Assembly: GCA_963666965.1 (NCBI GenBank)
Contig: OY762939.1
Coordinates: 1,612,001-1,676,000 of the forward strand
Reading direction: 5' to 3'
DNA length: 64,000 nucleotides
Origin: Proruminimicrobium sp963666965
GTDB lineage: Bacteria; Elusimicrobiota; Endomicrobiia; Endomicrobiales; Endomicrobiaceae
In this document: positions 51,814-60,686 of the stretch, piece after piece
Layout of the letters: every line of letters starts with the position of its first letter
Numbering within the stretch: position 1 is the first letter of the stretch
Made by a program: the position numbers and the translations under genes
Notes under the pieces: model-generated
Seen by the model: only the letters and a program-made list of their open reading frames with translations
Told to the model about the DNA's origin: nothing
Databases searched by the model: none

Positions 51814-52940
51814 GCCTTTTTTTAAGACGTGTTTTTTCAATATCAATGAAAGAATACAAACATATTTTAAGAGACCCTTTTACTTTTGCCGCGGCAATCG
51901 GCATTCCGATTCTTTTTGTTATATTTTTCGGATTTATAATTGATCTTGATTATAAAGGCGTAAACGTCAACGTAAGGGACAACGACCAGACTGAATCGTC
52001 AAGACGTTTTTTACAGCTTATGGGCTCAAGTTCGTATTTTAATCTTATCCCCCTGCACCAACAGTCCGAAGCCGACAAAAAAATAAATCAAAACGATATG
52101 TCAGCCGTTTTAATAATACCCAAAGGATTCGGACAGACGGTAAAAAAAGGAGAAGAACCCGCGCAAATGCAGCTTCTGATAGACGGCACAGATAACGCAA
52201 AGGCCGGTATCGTTACAAGTTATATAACGCTTGCGGCAGAAAAAGCGTCTGAAGTTTTATTTGATAACAACGGCATTCAAAAATCTGCTTTAAATATCAA
52301 AACACGCTTTCTTTTTAATCCCGAACTTAACAGCAGATGGTTTATAGTGCCGGGACTGGGTACCGTTATAATAGGGCTTATCGCAATAGTTCTAACCGCT
52401 CTTACCGTTGCAAAAGAATGGGAAAATGGCTCTATGGAACTTCTTCTTGCTACGCCCGTATCGGCGTCTGAAATAATAATCGGCAAACTGATACCTTATT
52501 TCATACTTGCGCTTGCCGATATATTTATGATTTTTATATTTTCAATATTTGTTTTTGCGATACCTTTTAAAGGAAGTTTTTTGTTTTACGTTTTATCGTG
52601 CGTAATTTATATTACGGGCGCTCTGGCGCTCGGGCTTTTGATTTCGGTTATCACAAGAAAGCAGGAACAGGCGACGCAGATCGCTTTTGCCGTAGGAATT
52701 CTTCCGTCTTTTATTTTATCGGGATTTATTTTCCCGATTGAAAATATGCCTCTTTTTTTCAGAATTTTAACGGCGGTTTTTCCGCAGAGATGGTTTATGC
52801 AGATAAGCAGAAGCGTTTTTTTAAGCCCGTCGGGATTTTTTGAACTTATGATGCCGTTTCTTTTTATAACGTGTTTTGCCGTTTTAATGATATTTATATC
52901 AATTAAAAAATTTAAAAAAGATTTGGAAGTGACGCAATGA
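51810..52940 (+). CDS. ABC-2 permease subunit 1 (YbhS/YbhR-like)
   Basis: The 376-residue protein has one N-terminal helix, a large extracytoplasmic domain (about 45-175), and five C-terminal helices with TVAKEWENGSMELLLATPVS and GFIFPIENMPLFFRILTAVF, the ABC-2 membrane signature. It starts at a GTG (51810), overlapping the upstream gene by 4 bases. With its paralogue it should form the transmembrane path. The next gene overlaps it by 4 bases. Confidence 0.92.
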   Translation: MSLFLRRVFSISMKEYKHILRDPFTFAAAIGIPILFVIFFGFIIDLDYKGVNVNVRDNDQTESSRRFLQLMGSSSYFNLIPLHQQSEADKKINQNDMSAVLIIPKGFGQTVKKGEEPAQMQLLIDGTDNAKAGIVTSYITLAAEKASEVLFDNNGIQKSALNIKTRFLFNPELNSRWFIVPGLGTVIIGLIAIVLTALTVAKEWENGSMELLLATPVSASEIIIGKLIPYFILALADIFMIFIFSIFVFAIPFKGSFLFYVLSCVIYITGALALGLLISVITRKQEQATQIAFAVGILPSFILSGFIFPIENMPLFFRILTAVFPQRWFMQISRSVFLSPSGFFELMMPFLFITCFAVLMIFISIKKFKKDLEVTQ

Positions 52941-54049
52941 GATTTACTATTTTAAAAGGTTATTTCATTAAGGAATTTATACAAATTTTACGCGATAAAA
53001 AAATGATCGCGCTGATATTTTTTATTCCGATTATGCAGATGACTATGTTCGGACTTGCCCTTACAAGCGAAGTAAAAAACATAGAGCTTGTAATTATCGC
53101 AAAACCGGGCAAAATAGCAAGAGAACTTACAGCAAGAAGCATGGCGGGAGGCTGGTTTAAAAAAATAACAAATATTGACGTTTACAAAGAGGCGAATCCC
53201 GTTTCTCTTATACAAAAACATAGAGCAGAAGCCGTTTTAATAGCTCCGAAAGAAGGTTTTGAATACGCCCTTGAAAGAGGCGGTAAAGATATTCAGCTTC
53301 TTGTTGACGCCACAAATTCACAGAGAGCCCAGCAGGTTTCAGTTTATGTAAAACAGCTTCTTTTACAGACGGCAAAAGACAAATACGGAAAAGAAAATTT
53401 TAAAAATATGACAGACATAAAAACAAGAGTTTTGTTCAACCATTATATGAACACGGCGGATTTTATGATACCCTCTCTGTTGGTTATGTCAAGCTTTATC
53501 GTCTTAATGCTTGTAAGTTCCATGAGTATGACAAAAGAGAGAGAAACCGGAACTTTGGAAAAGCTTATAGTTTCACCCTCTACAAATAAAGAAATTTTAG
53601 TCGGAAAAATATTACCGTATTTTTTAATAGGCTTGATACTGATAACTTTTATGTTAACGGTCGGTATAGGCGGATTTGGGCTTCCTTTCAGAGGGACAAT
53701 CTGGCAACTTCTGATTACAGCCATACTTTTTATTGCATCAGCTTTATCATTTGCAATTTTAATCGCTACTTTTGCAAAAACACAGCAACAGGCTATGATG
53801 GGAAGCATATTGGTAATATTACCGGCAATATTACTTTCAGGAATATTATTTCCGGTTGAAAATATCCCTTCAGCTTTTAGATGGATATGTTATCTTAACC
53901 CTCTTATTTATTCGGTTATGAATTTTAGAAGCATAATCCTTAAAGGCGGAGATTATATGTTATTCTGGCAAAACTGCTGTATATTACTTGTTTTTTGCAT
54001 TGTTTTATCATACGCAGCCTACAAAAACTTCAAATCCAAATTTAGTTAA
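52937..54049 (+). CDS. ABC-2 permease subunit 2 (YbhR-like)
   Basis: The 370-residue paralogue of the preceding permease has the same topology: an N-terminal helix, a large outer domain, and five helices with TKERETGTLEKLIVSPSTNK and GILFPVENIPSAFRWICYL. The two subunits probably form a heterodimer. It ends the efflux operon; the lipoprotein gene 61 bases on has its own ribosome site and may be separate. Confidence 0.92.
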   Translation: MRFTILKGYFIKEFIQILRDKKMIALIFFIPIMQMTMFGLALTSEVKNIELVIIAKPGKIARELTARSMAGGWFKKITNIDVYKEANPVSLIQKHRAEAVLIAPKEGFEYALERGGKDIQLLVDATNSQRAQQVSVYVKQLLLQTAKDKYGKENFKNMTDIKTRVLFNHYMNTADFMIPSLLVMSSFIVLMLVSSMSMTKERETGTLEKLIVSPSTNKEILVGKILPYFLIGLILITFMLTVGIGGFGLPFRGTIWQLLITAILFIASALSFAILIATFAKTQQQAMMGSILVILPAILLSGILFPVENIPSAFRWICYLNPLIYSVMNFRSIILKGGDYMLFWQNCCILLVFCIVLSYAAYKNFKSKFS

Positions 54050-54110
54050 AATATTATTTTAATATTGTATAATTCAGATAAATACTAATATTTATCAGGA
54101 GTTCTTATTT

Positions 54111-54530
54111 ATGAAAAAATCAGCATTGTTTTTATTGTCTGTATTCGGATTTCTTTTTATCGGCTGCACAGCTACTCTTACTCCTTGGGAACAAACAGTT
54201 AATAATTACGTTGCTGAGGCACCAAAAGTAGAATTGGGAATGTCCAAACAGGAAGTACTCAATATATTAGGACCGACTCAGGCTCTTTTAAAAAACACAG
54301 AATTAAGACACCCCGATAAATATGTTAAAGACGGCGTTAATGTTGAAATTTTATATTTCAGAAGCGGCTGGGTTTCAGACGGACTAGATACCGATGATGA
54401 ATTTACTCCTTATATTTTCAATAACGGCAAACTTGTTGCTGTCGGCTGGATGAGCATTGGAGGACCAAAAAATACATCTTCCGCCGTTCCAAGAGTAAAC
54501 GTCCAAAACAAAACCACTGTTATTTATTAA
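54111..54530 (+). CDS. Lipoprotein of the SmpA/OmlA-like (DUF3192-type) fold
   Basis: The 139-residue protein has a lipoprotein signal with lipobox LFIGC (Cys about 19). The mature part contains VELGMSKQEVLNILGPTQAL, the characteristic helix of SmpA/OmlA and BamE-like small lipoproteins, then YFRSGWVSDG and FNNGKLVAVGW. It is likely a periplasmic-facing outer- or inner-membrane lipoprotein. Its role (envelope assembly or structural) is not resolved. Confidence 0.72.
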   Translation: MKKSALFLLSVFGFLFIGCTATLTPWEQTVNNYVAEAPKVELGMSKQEVLNILGPTQALLKNTELRHPDKYVKDGVNVEILYFRSGWVSDGLDTDDEFTPYIFNNGKLVAVGWMSIGGPKNTSSAVPRVNVQNKTTVIY

Positions 54531-54588
54531 AAAAATCACTGCCATACAAAATATTGTGTGCTAATTTACACATTGACAGGAAAAAATT

Positions 54589-55104
54589 ATGATTAAAGCC
54601 TTAGTAGTTATTGATATACAAAATGATTATTTTGATAACGGGAAATTCCCTCTTTGGAATACAGATAATGTCCTTGAAAATATTGAAAATGCCATTCACA
54701 AAGCAAATGATAAAAAAATTCCCGTAATATTGATTCAACATATTGCCGACAGCAAATCAGGCTCAATGTTTTTTACCGAAGGCTCAAGCGGCGCAGAAAT
54801 TCATCAAAGAATACTTAAAATATCGCCACAAGCACCAATAGTAAGAAAAAGTTTTGCCGATGCTTTTTTTAACACTAAACTTGAAGAAACTTTATCAAAA
54901 TTAAAAGTAACCGAATTATTGATTTGCGGTATGATGACACAAAATTGCGTAACCCATACAGCAATTTCAAAATCTGCAGAAAAATATAAAGTATCAGTTT
55001 TAACAGATTGTTGCACAACCGTTAATGAAATAATCCATAAAATGGCATTATCAGCTTTATCTACAAGAATAGAAATATCTGCCTCAACCGATAATATATT
55101 TTAA
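54589..55104 (+). CDS. Isochorismatase-family cysteine hydrolase
   Basis: The 171-residue protein has the triad of this superfamily: D10 in VVIDIQNDYF, a lysine in VRKSFADAF and the nucleophile cysteine in LLICGMMTQNCVTHTA, preceded by the cis-peptide-type GMMT segment. Members hydrolyse amides such as nicotinamide or peroxyureidoacrylate; the substrate here is unknown. It is the last backbone gene before the second accessory cluster. Confidence 0.9.
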   Translation: MIKALVVIDIQNDYFDNGKFPLWNTDNVLENIENAIHKANDKKIPVILIQHIADSKSGSMFFTEGSSGAEIHQRILKISPQAPIVRKSFADAFFNTKLEETLSKLKVTELLICGMMTQNCVTHTAISKSAEKYKVSVLTDCCTTVNEIIHKMALSALSTRIEISASTDNIF

Positions 55105-55149
55105 GAACCATTAAATATTAAATATACAACATTTATCAATTGTTTTTTC

Positions 55150-55178
55150 TTGAATAACAATATTTTTTTTGGTAACAT
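55150..55178 (+). promoter_or_regulatory. Probable promoter of the Shedu gene
   Basis: TTGAAT (55150-55155), 17 bases, TAACAT (55173-55178), with TGG before the -10. It lies about 44 bases before the start codon. The T-rich run into TGGTA resembles the promoter of the downstream methyltransferase gene. Confidence 0.5.
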
Positions 55179-55221
55179 TAAGCCATTGAAAATAGCGTTG
55201 AGGATTGAATAAAATAAATTT

Positions 55222-56277
55222 ATGAACGCATCAAATTTCTACAATTTACGAGTTAAAAAAGCAAAAGAATTCGGTTTCCCAGATCCAATTTTTATTAACG
55301 CGGAAAAATTAACAGAACGTAATAGAGTTATTTATCTTGTAGAAATTCAATCAACAATAATTCCTGATAAAAATCAAACTAAACCACACCACTACGCACT
55401 TAAATTCTCAAAATTCAAGAAGATTAAAGAAGAACCATTTTGGGTTGAAGAAGAACTTACTACCAGTGACGGATTTAGTATTTCAGACAAAGACTCTTTA
55501 GAAAAGCTCTCCGCCTATATTAAGGCAAATGAAGCTTTATTAGGCATGGATATTCTCACAAATACATCAGCAATATTATCGAATGACAAAGCCACAGTTG
55601 ATTTAGTAAAACAAATATTACAATCAAAAAAACATAAGGACACAATCTATCAATTATTTAAAGAACAATATCCAGAACTTGATAAGAAAATTCTAACTTA
55701 TAAATTGGTACAAGCAAGAATGGGAGCATTAGATGAATTTAAAAACTCTCTCTCAGACTCCGAGAAAAAAGAAAGAAACTACTGGCAACCATTTTTTAAA
55801 AAAAACCGCTGGATGTTTGGTTTATCATATTTTGTTTTACTTGATGAGAGTAGAATAGATTTATGGAACACAGCAGATTATTTATTTGAATCAGAAGACG
55901 GATTTATTGATATTGTTGAAATAAAACATCCACACATTGATTTTTGGCAGAAAGACAGAAATGGCAATTATCAAAAATATAGGGATTTTTTACAACAAAG
56001 TGAAGAATTAAAGGGTGCCATTACTCAAGCCACAAATTATATATTTCAAGTCGAAAAAAAATTTTCAGATCCAGACTGGTGTAAAGCTAATAATTGTGAA
56101 ACACCTGTCAAACCCAAATGTACTGTTATATTTGGAAGATCTAACGACTGGACATTAGAGGAAAAAACTGCATTCCGTTTATTAAACGATAGTTTACATG
56201 GAATTGAGGTTATTACTTTTGATCATCTTTATAATCGAGCCGAGAAAATTTTAAATAGCTTAGAAAAAGAAACTTAA
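55222..56277 (+). CDS. sduA: Shedu (DUF4263) nuclease, single-gene antiphage system
   Basis: The 351-residue protein has a C-terminal DUF4263 domain (about 180-340). The PD-(D/E)xK nuclease core shows as FIDIVEIKHP with D230, E233 and K235, preceded by NYWQPFFKKNRWMFGLSY and ADYLFESEDG, and followed by LKGAITQATNYIFQVE and CTVIFGRSNDW. Shedu proteins are stand-alone phage-defence nucleases with variable N-terminal sensor regions. The N-terminal 130 residues here are not recognised and probably sense the trigger. It is monocistronic with its own promoter and opens the second defence cluster. Confidence 0.88.
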   Translation: MNASNFYNLRVKKAKEFGFPDPIFINAEKLTERNRVIYLVEIQSTIIPDKNQTKPHHYALKFSKFKKIKEEPFWVEEELTTSDGFSISDKDSLEKLSAYIKANEALLGMDILTNTSAILSNDKATVDLVKQILQSKKHKDTIYQLFKEQYPELDKKILTYKLVQARMGALDEFKNSLSDSEKKERNYWQPFFKKNRWMFGLSYFVLLDESRIDLWNTADYLFESEDGFIDIVEIKHPHIDFWQKDRNGNYQKYRDFLQQSEELKGAITQATNYIFQVEKKFSDPDWCKANNCETPVKPKCTVIFGRSNDWTLEEKTAFRLLNDSLHGIEVITFDHLYNRAEKILNSLEKET

Positions 56278-56327
56278 TAGACAAATTAAAAATTATTGTA
56301 TTTCCAATGCTTATTTAAGTTTTTTTC

Positions 56328-56356
56328 TTTACTAATATCAGTTTTTTTGGTAGAAT
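56328..56356 (+). promoter_or_regulatory. Probable promoter of the EcoRI-type methyltransferase gene
   Basis: TTTACT (56328-56333), 17 bases, TAGAAT (56351-56356), preceded by TGG (extended -10), 75 bases before the methyltransferase start. Confidence 0.5.
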
Positions 56357-56430
56357 TTTTGTCGCAAAATATAATATATCAAAACAAAATGATTTAAATC
56401 TAAAACGTATGGGAATTTGAAAAAAATTCT

Positions 56431-57516
56431 ATGAAAAATAAAAACTCAAATAAGAATTTACATAAAGCTAATAGAGCAAAAAAAGATGAGTTTTATACTC
56501 AGCTTATTGATATAGAAAATGAGCTAAAGCATTATAAAGAACAGTTCTACAATAAAATTGTATATTGTAATTGTGACGATCCTTACGAAAGTAATTTTTT
56601 TAAATATTTTGCCGCCAACTTCAATGCCCTTGGTCTAAAAAAATTAATATCTACCAGTTATGCAAAGTCACCAATTGTTGGAGAACAACTACCCCTAATT
56701 GAAGTGAAAGGACTAAAGCCAGATGGCAAAGAACCTTTTAAAATTGAGCTCAATGAGGTACCGGATGCAGATGCAGATGGTGCAATTGGACTTACTGATG
56801 TTAAATGGCTATTAAAAAATAATGCTAATATTGCTACACCATTGAAATCTAATGGAGATTTTCGTAGTGACGAATGTGTGGCTTTGCTCAAAGAAGCTGA
56901 TATCGTTGTAACCAATCCACCATTTTCTCTTTTTCGTGAATATGTAGCACAGTTAGTCAAATATAAGAAAAAATTTATAATTCTTGGTGATCAAAATGCA
57001 ATTACATATAAAGAAACTTTTAATCTTATTAAAAAAAACAAACTATGGCTCGGCTATGACAACGGTGGAACAAAGTGGTTTCAAGTTCCTAATGATTATA
57101 ATATAGCAACAGAATCTAGAATAAAAATAGAAAATGGAGCCAAATATTTTAGCATGGGACGTATTGTTTGGTTTACAAATATGGAAACCTCAAAACGTCA
57201 TCAAAAATTAACTTTGTATAAAAAATATACACCAAAAGAATACCCAAATTATGATAACTATGAAGCTATAAATGTTGATAGAGTTAGTGATATCCCTATG
57301 GACTATAAAGGCGTAATGGGTGTACCTATAACATTTTTAGATAAATATAATCCAAATCAATTCCTAATAATCGGGCAAACTCATAGTGGAGATATTTCAC
57401 CAGAGGTAGAACTACTAAGAAAAGATATTGTTCATCGACATCGTGGAATTGTACACGGTGAAAAAAAGGAAAAGTATGCTCGTATTTTAATAAAAATAAG
57501 GAATAAAACAATATGA
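56431..57516 (+). CDS. EcoRI-family adenine-N6 DNA methyltransferase
   Basis: The 361-residue protein matches the EcoRI modification methylase family: ANRAKKDEFYTQLIDIENEL, YCNCDDPYESNFFKYFAANF, catalytic NPPF in DIVVTNPPFSLFREYVAQL, and GGTKWFQVPNDY. It transfers methyl from SAM to adenine. The usual partner is a restriction endonuclease; here the next gene, overlapping by 4 bases (ATGA), is a DUF262-HNH nuclease. No EcoRI-like endonuclease is present. Confidence 0.92.
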   Translation: MKNKNSNKNLHKANRAKKDEFYTQLIDIENELKHYKEQFYNKIVYCNCDDPYESNFFKYFAANFNALGLKKLISTSYAKSPIVGEQLPLIEVKGLKPDGKEPFKIELNEVPDADADGAIGLTDVKWLLKNNANIATPLKSNGDFRSDECVALLKEADIVVTNPPFSLFREYVAQLVKYKKKFIILGDQNAITYKETFNLIKKNKLWLGYDNGGTKWFQVPNDYNIATESRIKIENGAKYFSMGRIVWFTNMETSKRHQKLTLYKKYTPKEYPNYDNYEAINVDRVSDIPMDYKGVMGVPITFLDKYNPNQFLIIGQTHSGDISPEVELLRKDIVHRHRGIVHGEKKEKYARILIKIRNKTI

Positions 57517-58604
57517 AAATCGATTTACATAAAATACCAATTCGTGAAGTTGTTGTGGGATACAAAGACAGTGCCGAAGAAGGTGTAGTAGCTTATGCTG
57601 GTAAACTTGATATTCGCCCTAAATATCAACGAGAATTTGTGTATACCGGAAAACAACGAGATGCCGTTATTGAAACAATAAAAAATGGTTTCCCTCTTAA
57701 TGTTATGTATTGGGTCAGAACTGATCAGGGGAACTTTGAAGTTTTGGACGGACAACAGAGAACTATAAGTATTGGACAATATATTAATGGAGATTTTTCT
57801 ATCAATGCTCGTTTTTTCCATAATCTAACAAAAGAAGAAAAAAATCAAATTTTAAATTATGAACTAATGATTTATTTTTGCGAAGGCACAGATAAAGAAC
57901 GTCTTGACTGGTTTAGGATTATCAATATTGCAGGAGAAAAATTAACAGATCAAGAATTACGAAATGCAGTCTATACTGGTCCTTGGTTATCAGATGCCAA
58001 ATTAAAATTCAGTAAAACAAACTGTGTCGCTTATCTTTTAGCAAATGATGGAGGAGCATTGTTAAATGGGTCTCCTATTCGACAAGAATATTTGGAAACC
58101 GCACTTTCATGGATTAACAATACAAAAATTGAGGATTACATGTCAAAACATCAGCATGATGTTACTGCTGACGAATTATGGCAATATTTTCAAGATGTCA
58201 TTGCTTGGGTTCGCAAAACTTTTACAACGTACCGTAAAGAAATGAAAGGGATTGAATGGGGTAGATTATATAACGAGCATAAAGATGTTTCTCTTAATAA
58301 CAAAGAAATTGAAAACAAAATAAAAAAACTTATTGATGATGATGATATACAAAGCATAAAAGGTATTTATGAATATATTTTAACCGGTGAAGAGAAACAT
58401 TTAAATCTACGTCAGTTTGATGATAAGATAAAAAGAAAAGTTTATGAAAAACAAAAAGGCAAATGTATTTGGTGCAAAAAGACTTTTAAATTTGAAGAAA
58501 TGGAAGCTGACCATATAAAACCTTGGCATGAAGGCGGAAAGACAATACTAGAAAATTGCCAAATGTTGTGCAAAGATGATAATCGCAAAAAATCAGGCAA
58601 ATAA
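57513..58604 (+). CDS. DUF262 (GmrS-like) protein fused to a C-terminal HNH nuclease
   Basis: The 363-residue protein begins with a DUF262/ParB-like nucleotide-binding domain: LDIRPKYQREFVYTGKQRDA, NGFPLNVMYWV and the VLDGQQRTISIGQYINGDF motif. It ends in a zinc-ribbon HNH domain: CIWCKKTF, EADHIKPWHEGGKT and NCQMLCKDDNRKKSG (ADHI-x-PW-H-x-G core). DUF262 proteins of the GmrSD type are NTP-dependent enzymes that cut modified DNA. Coupled by a 4-base overlap to an adenine methylase, it may be the restriction half of an R-M system. Confidence 0.9.
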   Translation: MKIDLHKIPIREVVVGYKDSAEEGVVAYAGKLDIRPKYQREFVYTGKQRDAVIETIKNGFPLNVMYWVRTDQGNFEVLDGQQRTISIGQYINGDFSINARFFHNLTKEEKNQILNYELMIYFCEGTDKERLDWFRIINIAGEKLTDQELRNAVYTGPWLSDAKLKFSKTNCVAYLLANDGGALLNGSPIRQEYLETALSWINNTKIEDYMSKHQHDVTADELWQYFQDVIAWVRKTFTTYRKEMKGIEWGRLYNEHKDVSLNNKEIENKIKKLIDDDDIQSIKGIYEYILTGEEKHLNLRQFDDKIKRKVYEKQKGKCIWCKKTFKFEEMEADHIKPWHEGGKTILENCQMLCKDDNRKKSGK

Positions 58605-58913
58605 AAATAAATAATATTTACAGTAAAAAAGGACATAATCTACAATATGTTTTTTATTTTTGCCACGTTTAGTATGTCCATGAATGAACTGAAAATTATT
58701 TATAGCACAAAAATCTGAACATTCAAACAAACAAGTTATAATATATGCTATTTTATTTAATTTCTAATTTAAATCCCATCTGTATTTAGATTTTTCTAAT
58801 ATCTACGATTCATACACTAAACATTTCATACATTTTCTAAAATCAAAATACTATATAAAAATACATTTGGAATATATATTTAGTTTTTTTAATTTTTAAG
58901 ATATAATTAAAAT
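58605..58913. other. Intergenic region with repeat copy A
   Basis: About 310 AT-rich bases contain direct-repeat copy A (58657-58691) and otherwise no gene. A -10-like TATAAT (in AAGATATAATTAAAATGTG) just before the GTG start may serve the AlbA_2 gene, which would leave a nearly leaderless transcript. Confidence 0.4.
58657..58691 (+). repeat. 35-base direct repeat, copy A
   Basis: TTTTTGCCACGTTTAG, then TATGTCC, then ATGAATGAACTG. It matches 60385-60419 with 3 mismatches, all in the central 7 bases. The two copies flank the AlbA_2 gene, 1.7 kb apart. They may be attachment sites, insertion duplications, or two copies of a regulatory site. Confidence 0.8.
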
Positions 58914-60236
58914 GTGAAGATAACAAACCCATTATCTCAGGAATCCTTATCAGACATTTTTAGAACAAATCCTAACGACTCCACTAGAATTATGAAAAGA
59001 GAGGATAGTACTGTAGAATTTAAAGAATCCTATAATCATGGGAATATGGCAACATATTTTAAAACCATAGCATCCTTTGCCAATAATAATGGTGGCTATA
59101 TAATTTTTGGTGTAGGTGATAAACCACGCACTTTGAAAGGATTAAAAGATAAGAGTTTGCAACTGTTTGAAGATTTAAAAGTTGAAGAATTCACAAAAAA
59201 TCTTTGTGAATATTTTGCTCCTGAAATTAAATGGATACATAGTAGCTATCAAATAATGGAATTAACATTTGGAATTATTTATGTATATCCTCTCAAACAA
59301 AAACCTGCAATATGTAAAAAAACTTACGATAATAGAAATGAAAATTTTTCTCTAAAAGAAGGTGATATCTACTATAGATATGGAGGTCGCTCGGAGAGAA
59401 TTCATTATTCAGAATTAATAAATATAATAGAGAAAAATAGAAAAGAAGAAGAACGTGAATGGTTAAAATTTATGATGAAAGCTGCTAAGATTGGTGTCGT
59501 TAATACCGGATTATTAGATATAACTCATGGAAAACTTATTGGAAAAAACACGGATGTAATTATAGATGAATCTCTTTTAGCTAAAATTACTTTTATAAAG
59601 GAAGGTGAATTTAATGAAAAAAAAGGCAAACCTGCTTTAAAGCTTGTTGGGGATATAAAAAATATATCCTTAGGAAAAATGATTTCCAGTAATAGCCCAA
59701 AAGTCATACAAGGCATACATCAAAACGACATTATTACAGCTTTTCTTAAGAATGATACAGTTATAAATTCTATTGAATACATAAAACAAATTTGTTTTTC
59801 ACCATCTGGAAGGTTACCTGTGTATTTTTATATTACTCAATCAACTTTAGACATAAAAACTATAATCAATACAATAGAAGAAATAACGTGTCGAGGTCAA
59901 TCCAAAGTCACATTACTTGAAAGACTTAAATCCGATTCTAAAATTATTAAAAAAAATGAATTCCCACAAATAATAAAAACTACAGCATCTCAAGAAAAGC
60001 AAAAATATAGTAATTTATGGGCTACTGAAAAAATTCCTAAATCAATCCAAAACATAAAATATTGCTTAGAAGCAATTTTATATCTCTCAAATACTGAAAT
60101 ACAAAATCATGAAAAATATATTCGCACAGAATTATTGGTTTTATATAACAAGTATTATGAAAAAGCAAAACCAACAATTGCTAACATATTTAGACTTGTA
60201 CTTTGCAGGATTGATGAAGCTTTGTATAGAAAATAA
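58914..60236 (+). CDS. AlbA_2 (Schlafen-type) DNA-binding domain protein
   Basis: The 440-residue protein starts at a GTG. An N-terminal AlbA_2 domain (about 25-170) is clear: REDSTVEFKESYNHGNMATY, TIASFANNNGGYIIFGVGD, and the GDIYYRYGGRSERIHYSEL ending. The following 270 residues do not show the ATPase/helicase motifs of the long RecG-like members and are not recognised. AlbA_2/Schlafen domains bind or cut nucleic acids and are frequent in phage-defence proteins. It is a single-gene unit flanked by a 35-base direct repeat. Confidence 0.85.
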   Translation: MKITNPLSQESLSDIFRTNPNDSTRIMKREDSTVEFKESYNHGNMATYFKTIASFANNNGGYIIFGVGDKPRTLKGLKDKSLQLFEDLKVEEFTKNLCEYFAPEIKWIHSSYQIMELTFGIIYVYPLKQKPAICKKTYDNRNENFSLKEGDIYYRYGGRSERIHYSELINIIEKNRKEEEREWLKFMMKAAKIGVVNTGLLDITHGKLIGKNTDVIIDESLLAKITFIKEGEFNEKKGKPALKLVGDIKNISLGKMISSNSPKVIQGIHQNDIITAFLKNDTVINSIEYIKQICFSPSGRLPVYFYITQSTLDIKTIINTIEEITCRGQSKVTLLERLKSDSKIIKKNEFPQIIKTTASQEKQKYSNLWATEKIPKSIQNIKYCLEAILYLSNTEIQNHEKYIRTELLVLYNKYYEKAKPTIANIFRLVLCRIDEALYRK

Positions 60237-60384
60237 GCATACCTTAATAATTCAATAAAATAAATATATTCTGTTGTAGATTATTTTAACCCAACTTTTG
60301 TAATAGGAGTTAAAAATTTTCTTACACTTATGACAGCAATATTTTTTACCGTAAAAATTTAAAATCAAAAATCTTGTCCGTCTT

Positions 60385-60419
60385 TTTTTGCCACGTTTAG
60401 CACGTCTATGAATGAACTG
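60385..60419 (+). repeat. 35-base direct repeat, copy B
   Basis: TTTTTGCCACGTTTAG, then CACGTCT, then ATGAATGAACTG; same orientation as copy A, differing only within the central 7 bases. Confidence 0.8.
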
Positions 60420-60568
60420 TTTTTTGTTGTAAAATTTTCAAACAGATAAAATTTTAAGTTCACTTGTCCGAAGAAAAATCCGTTTCATTATGTTGTAAGG
60501 ATTTTTCAAGTTGTGAACTGTGCGACGAAAAACAGGAATGAATGTGCGACTTGTGGCGGGTCTTTTTG

Positions 60569-60621
60569 GTTACTTTTTAGACTCGTGATAAAAAGTAACT
60601 TGCCGTGGGTCAAACACCCAC
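60569..60621. repeat. Pair of adjacent hairpins
   Basis: GTTACTTTTTA (60569-60579) pairs perfectly with TAAAAAGTAAC (60589-60599) around a 9-base loop. Six bases later GTGGGT (60605-60610) pairs with ACCCAC (60616-60621) around 5 bases. The pair resembles a palindromic intergenic unit rather than a terminator because no T-tract follows. Confidence 0.65.
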
Positions 60622-60686
60622 AGTCTTTACATTGAAAATAAATTAATTTATTTACGTTGTGGTTTGATTAAACTTTGACAAAGTTG

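Larger units (their letters stand above)
60237..60686. other. Intergenic region with repeat copy B and hairpins
   Basis: About 450 bases with no gene. It holds repeat copy B (60385-60419) and then a patch of higher GC with two hairpins (60569-60599 and 60605-60621), immediately before the acyl-ACP ligase stop. It is the right boundary of the accessory cluster. Confidence 0.5.
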
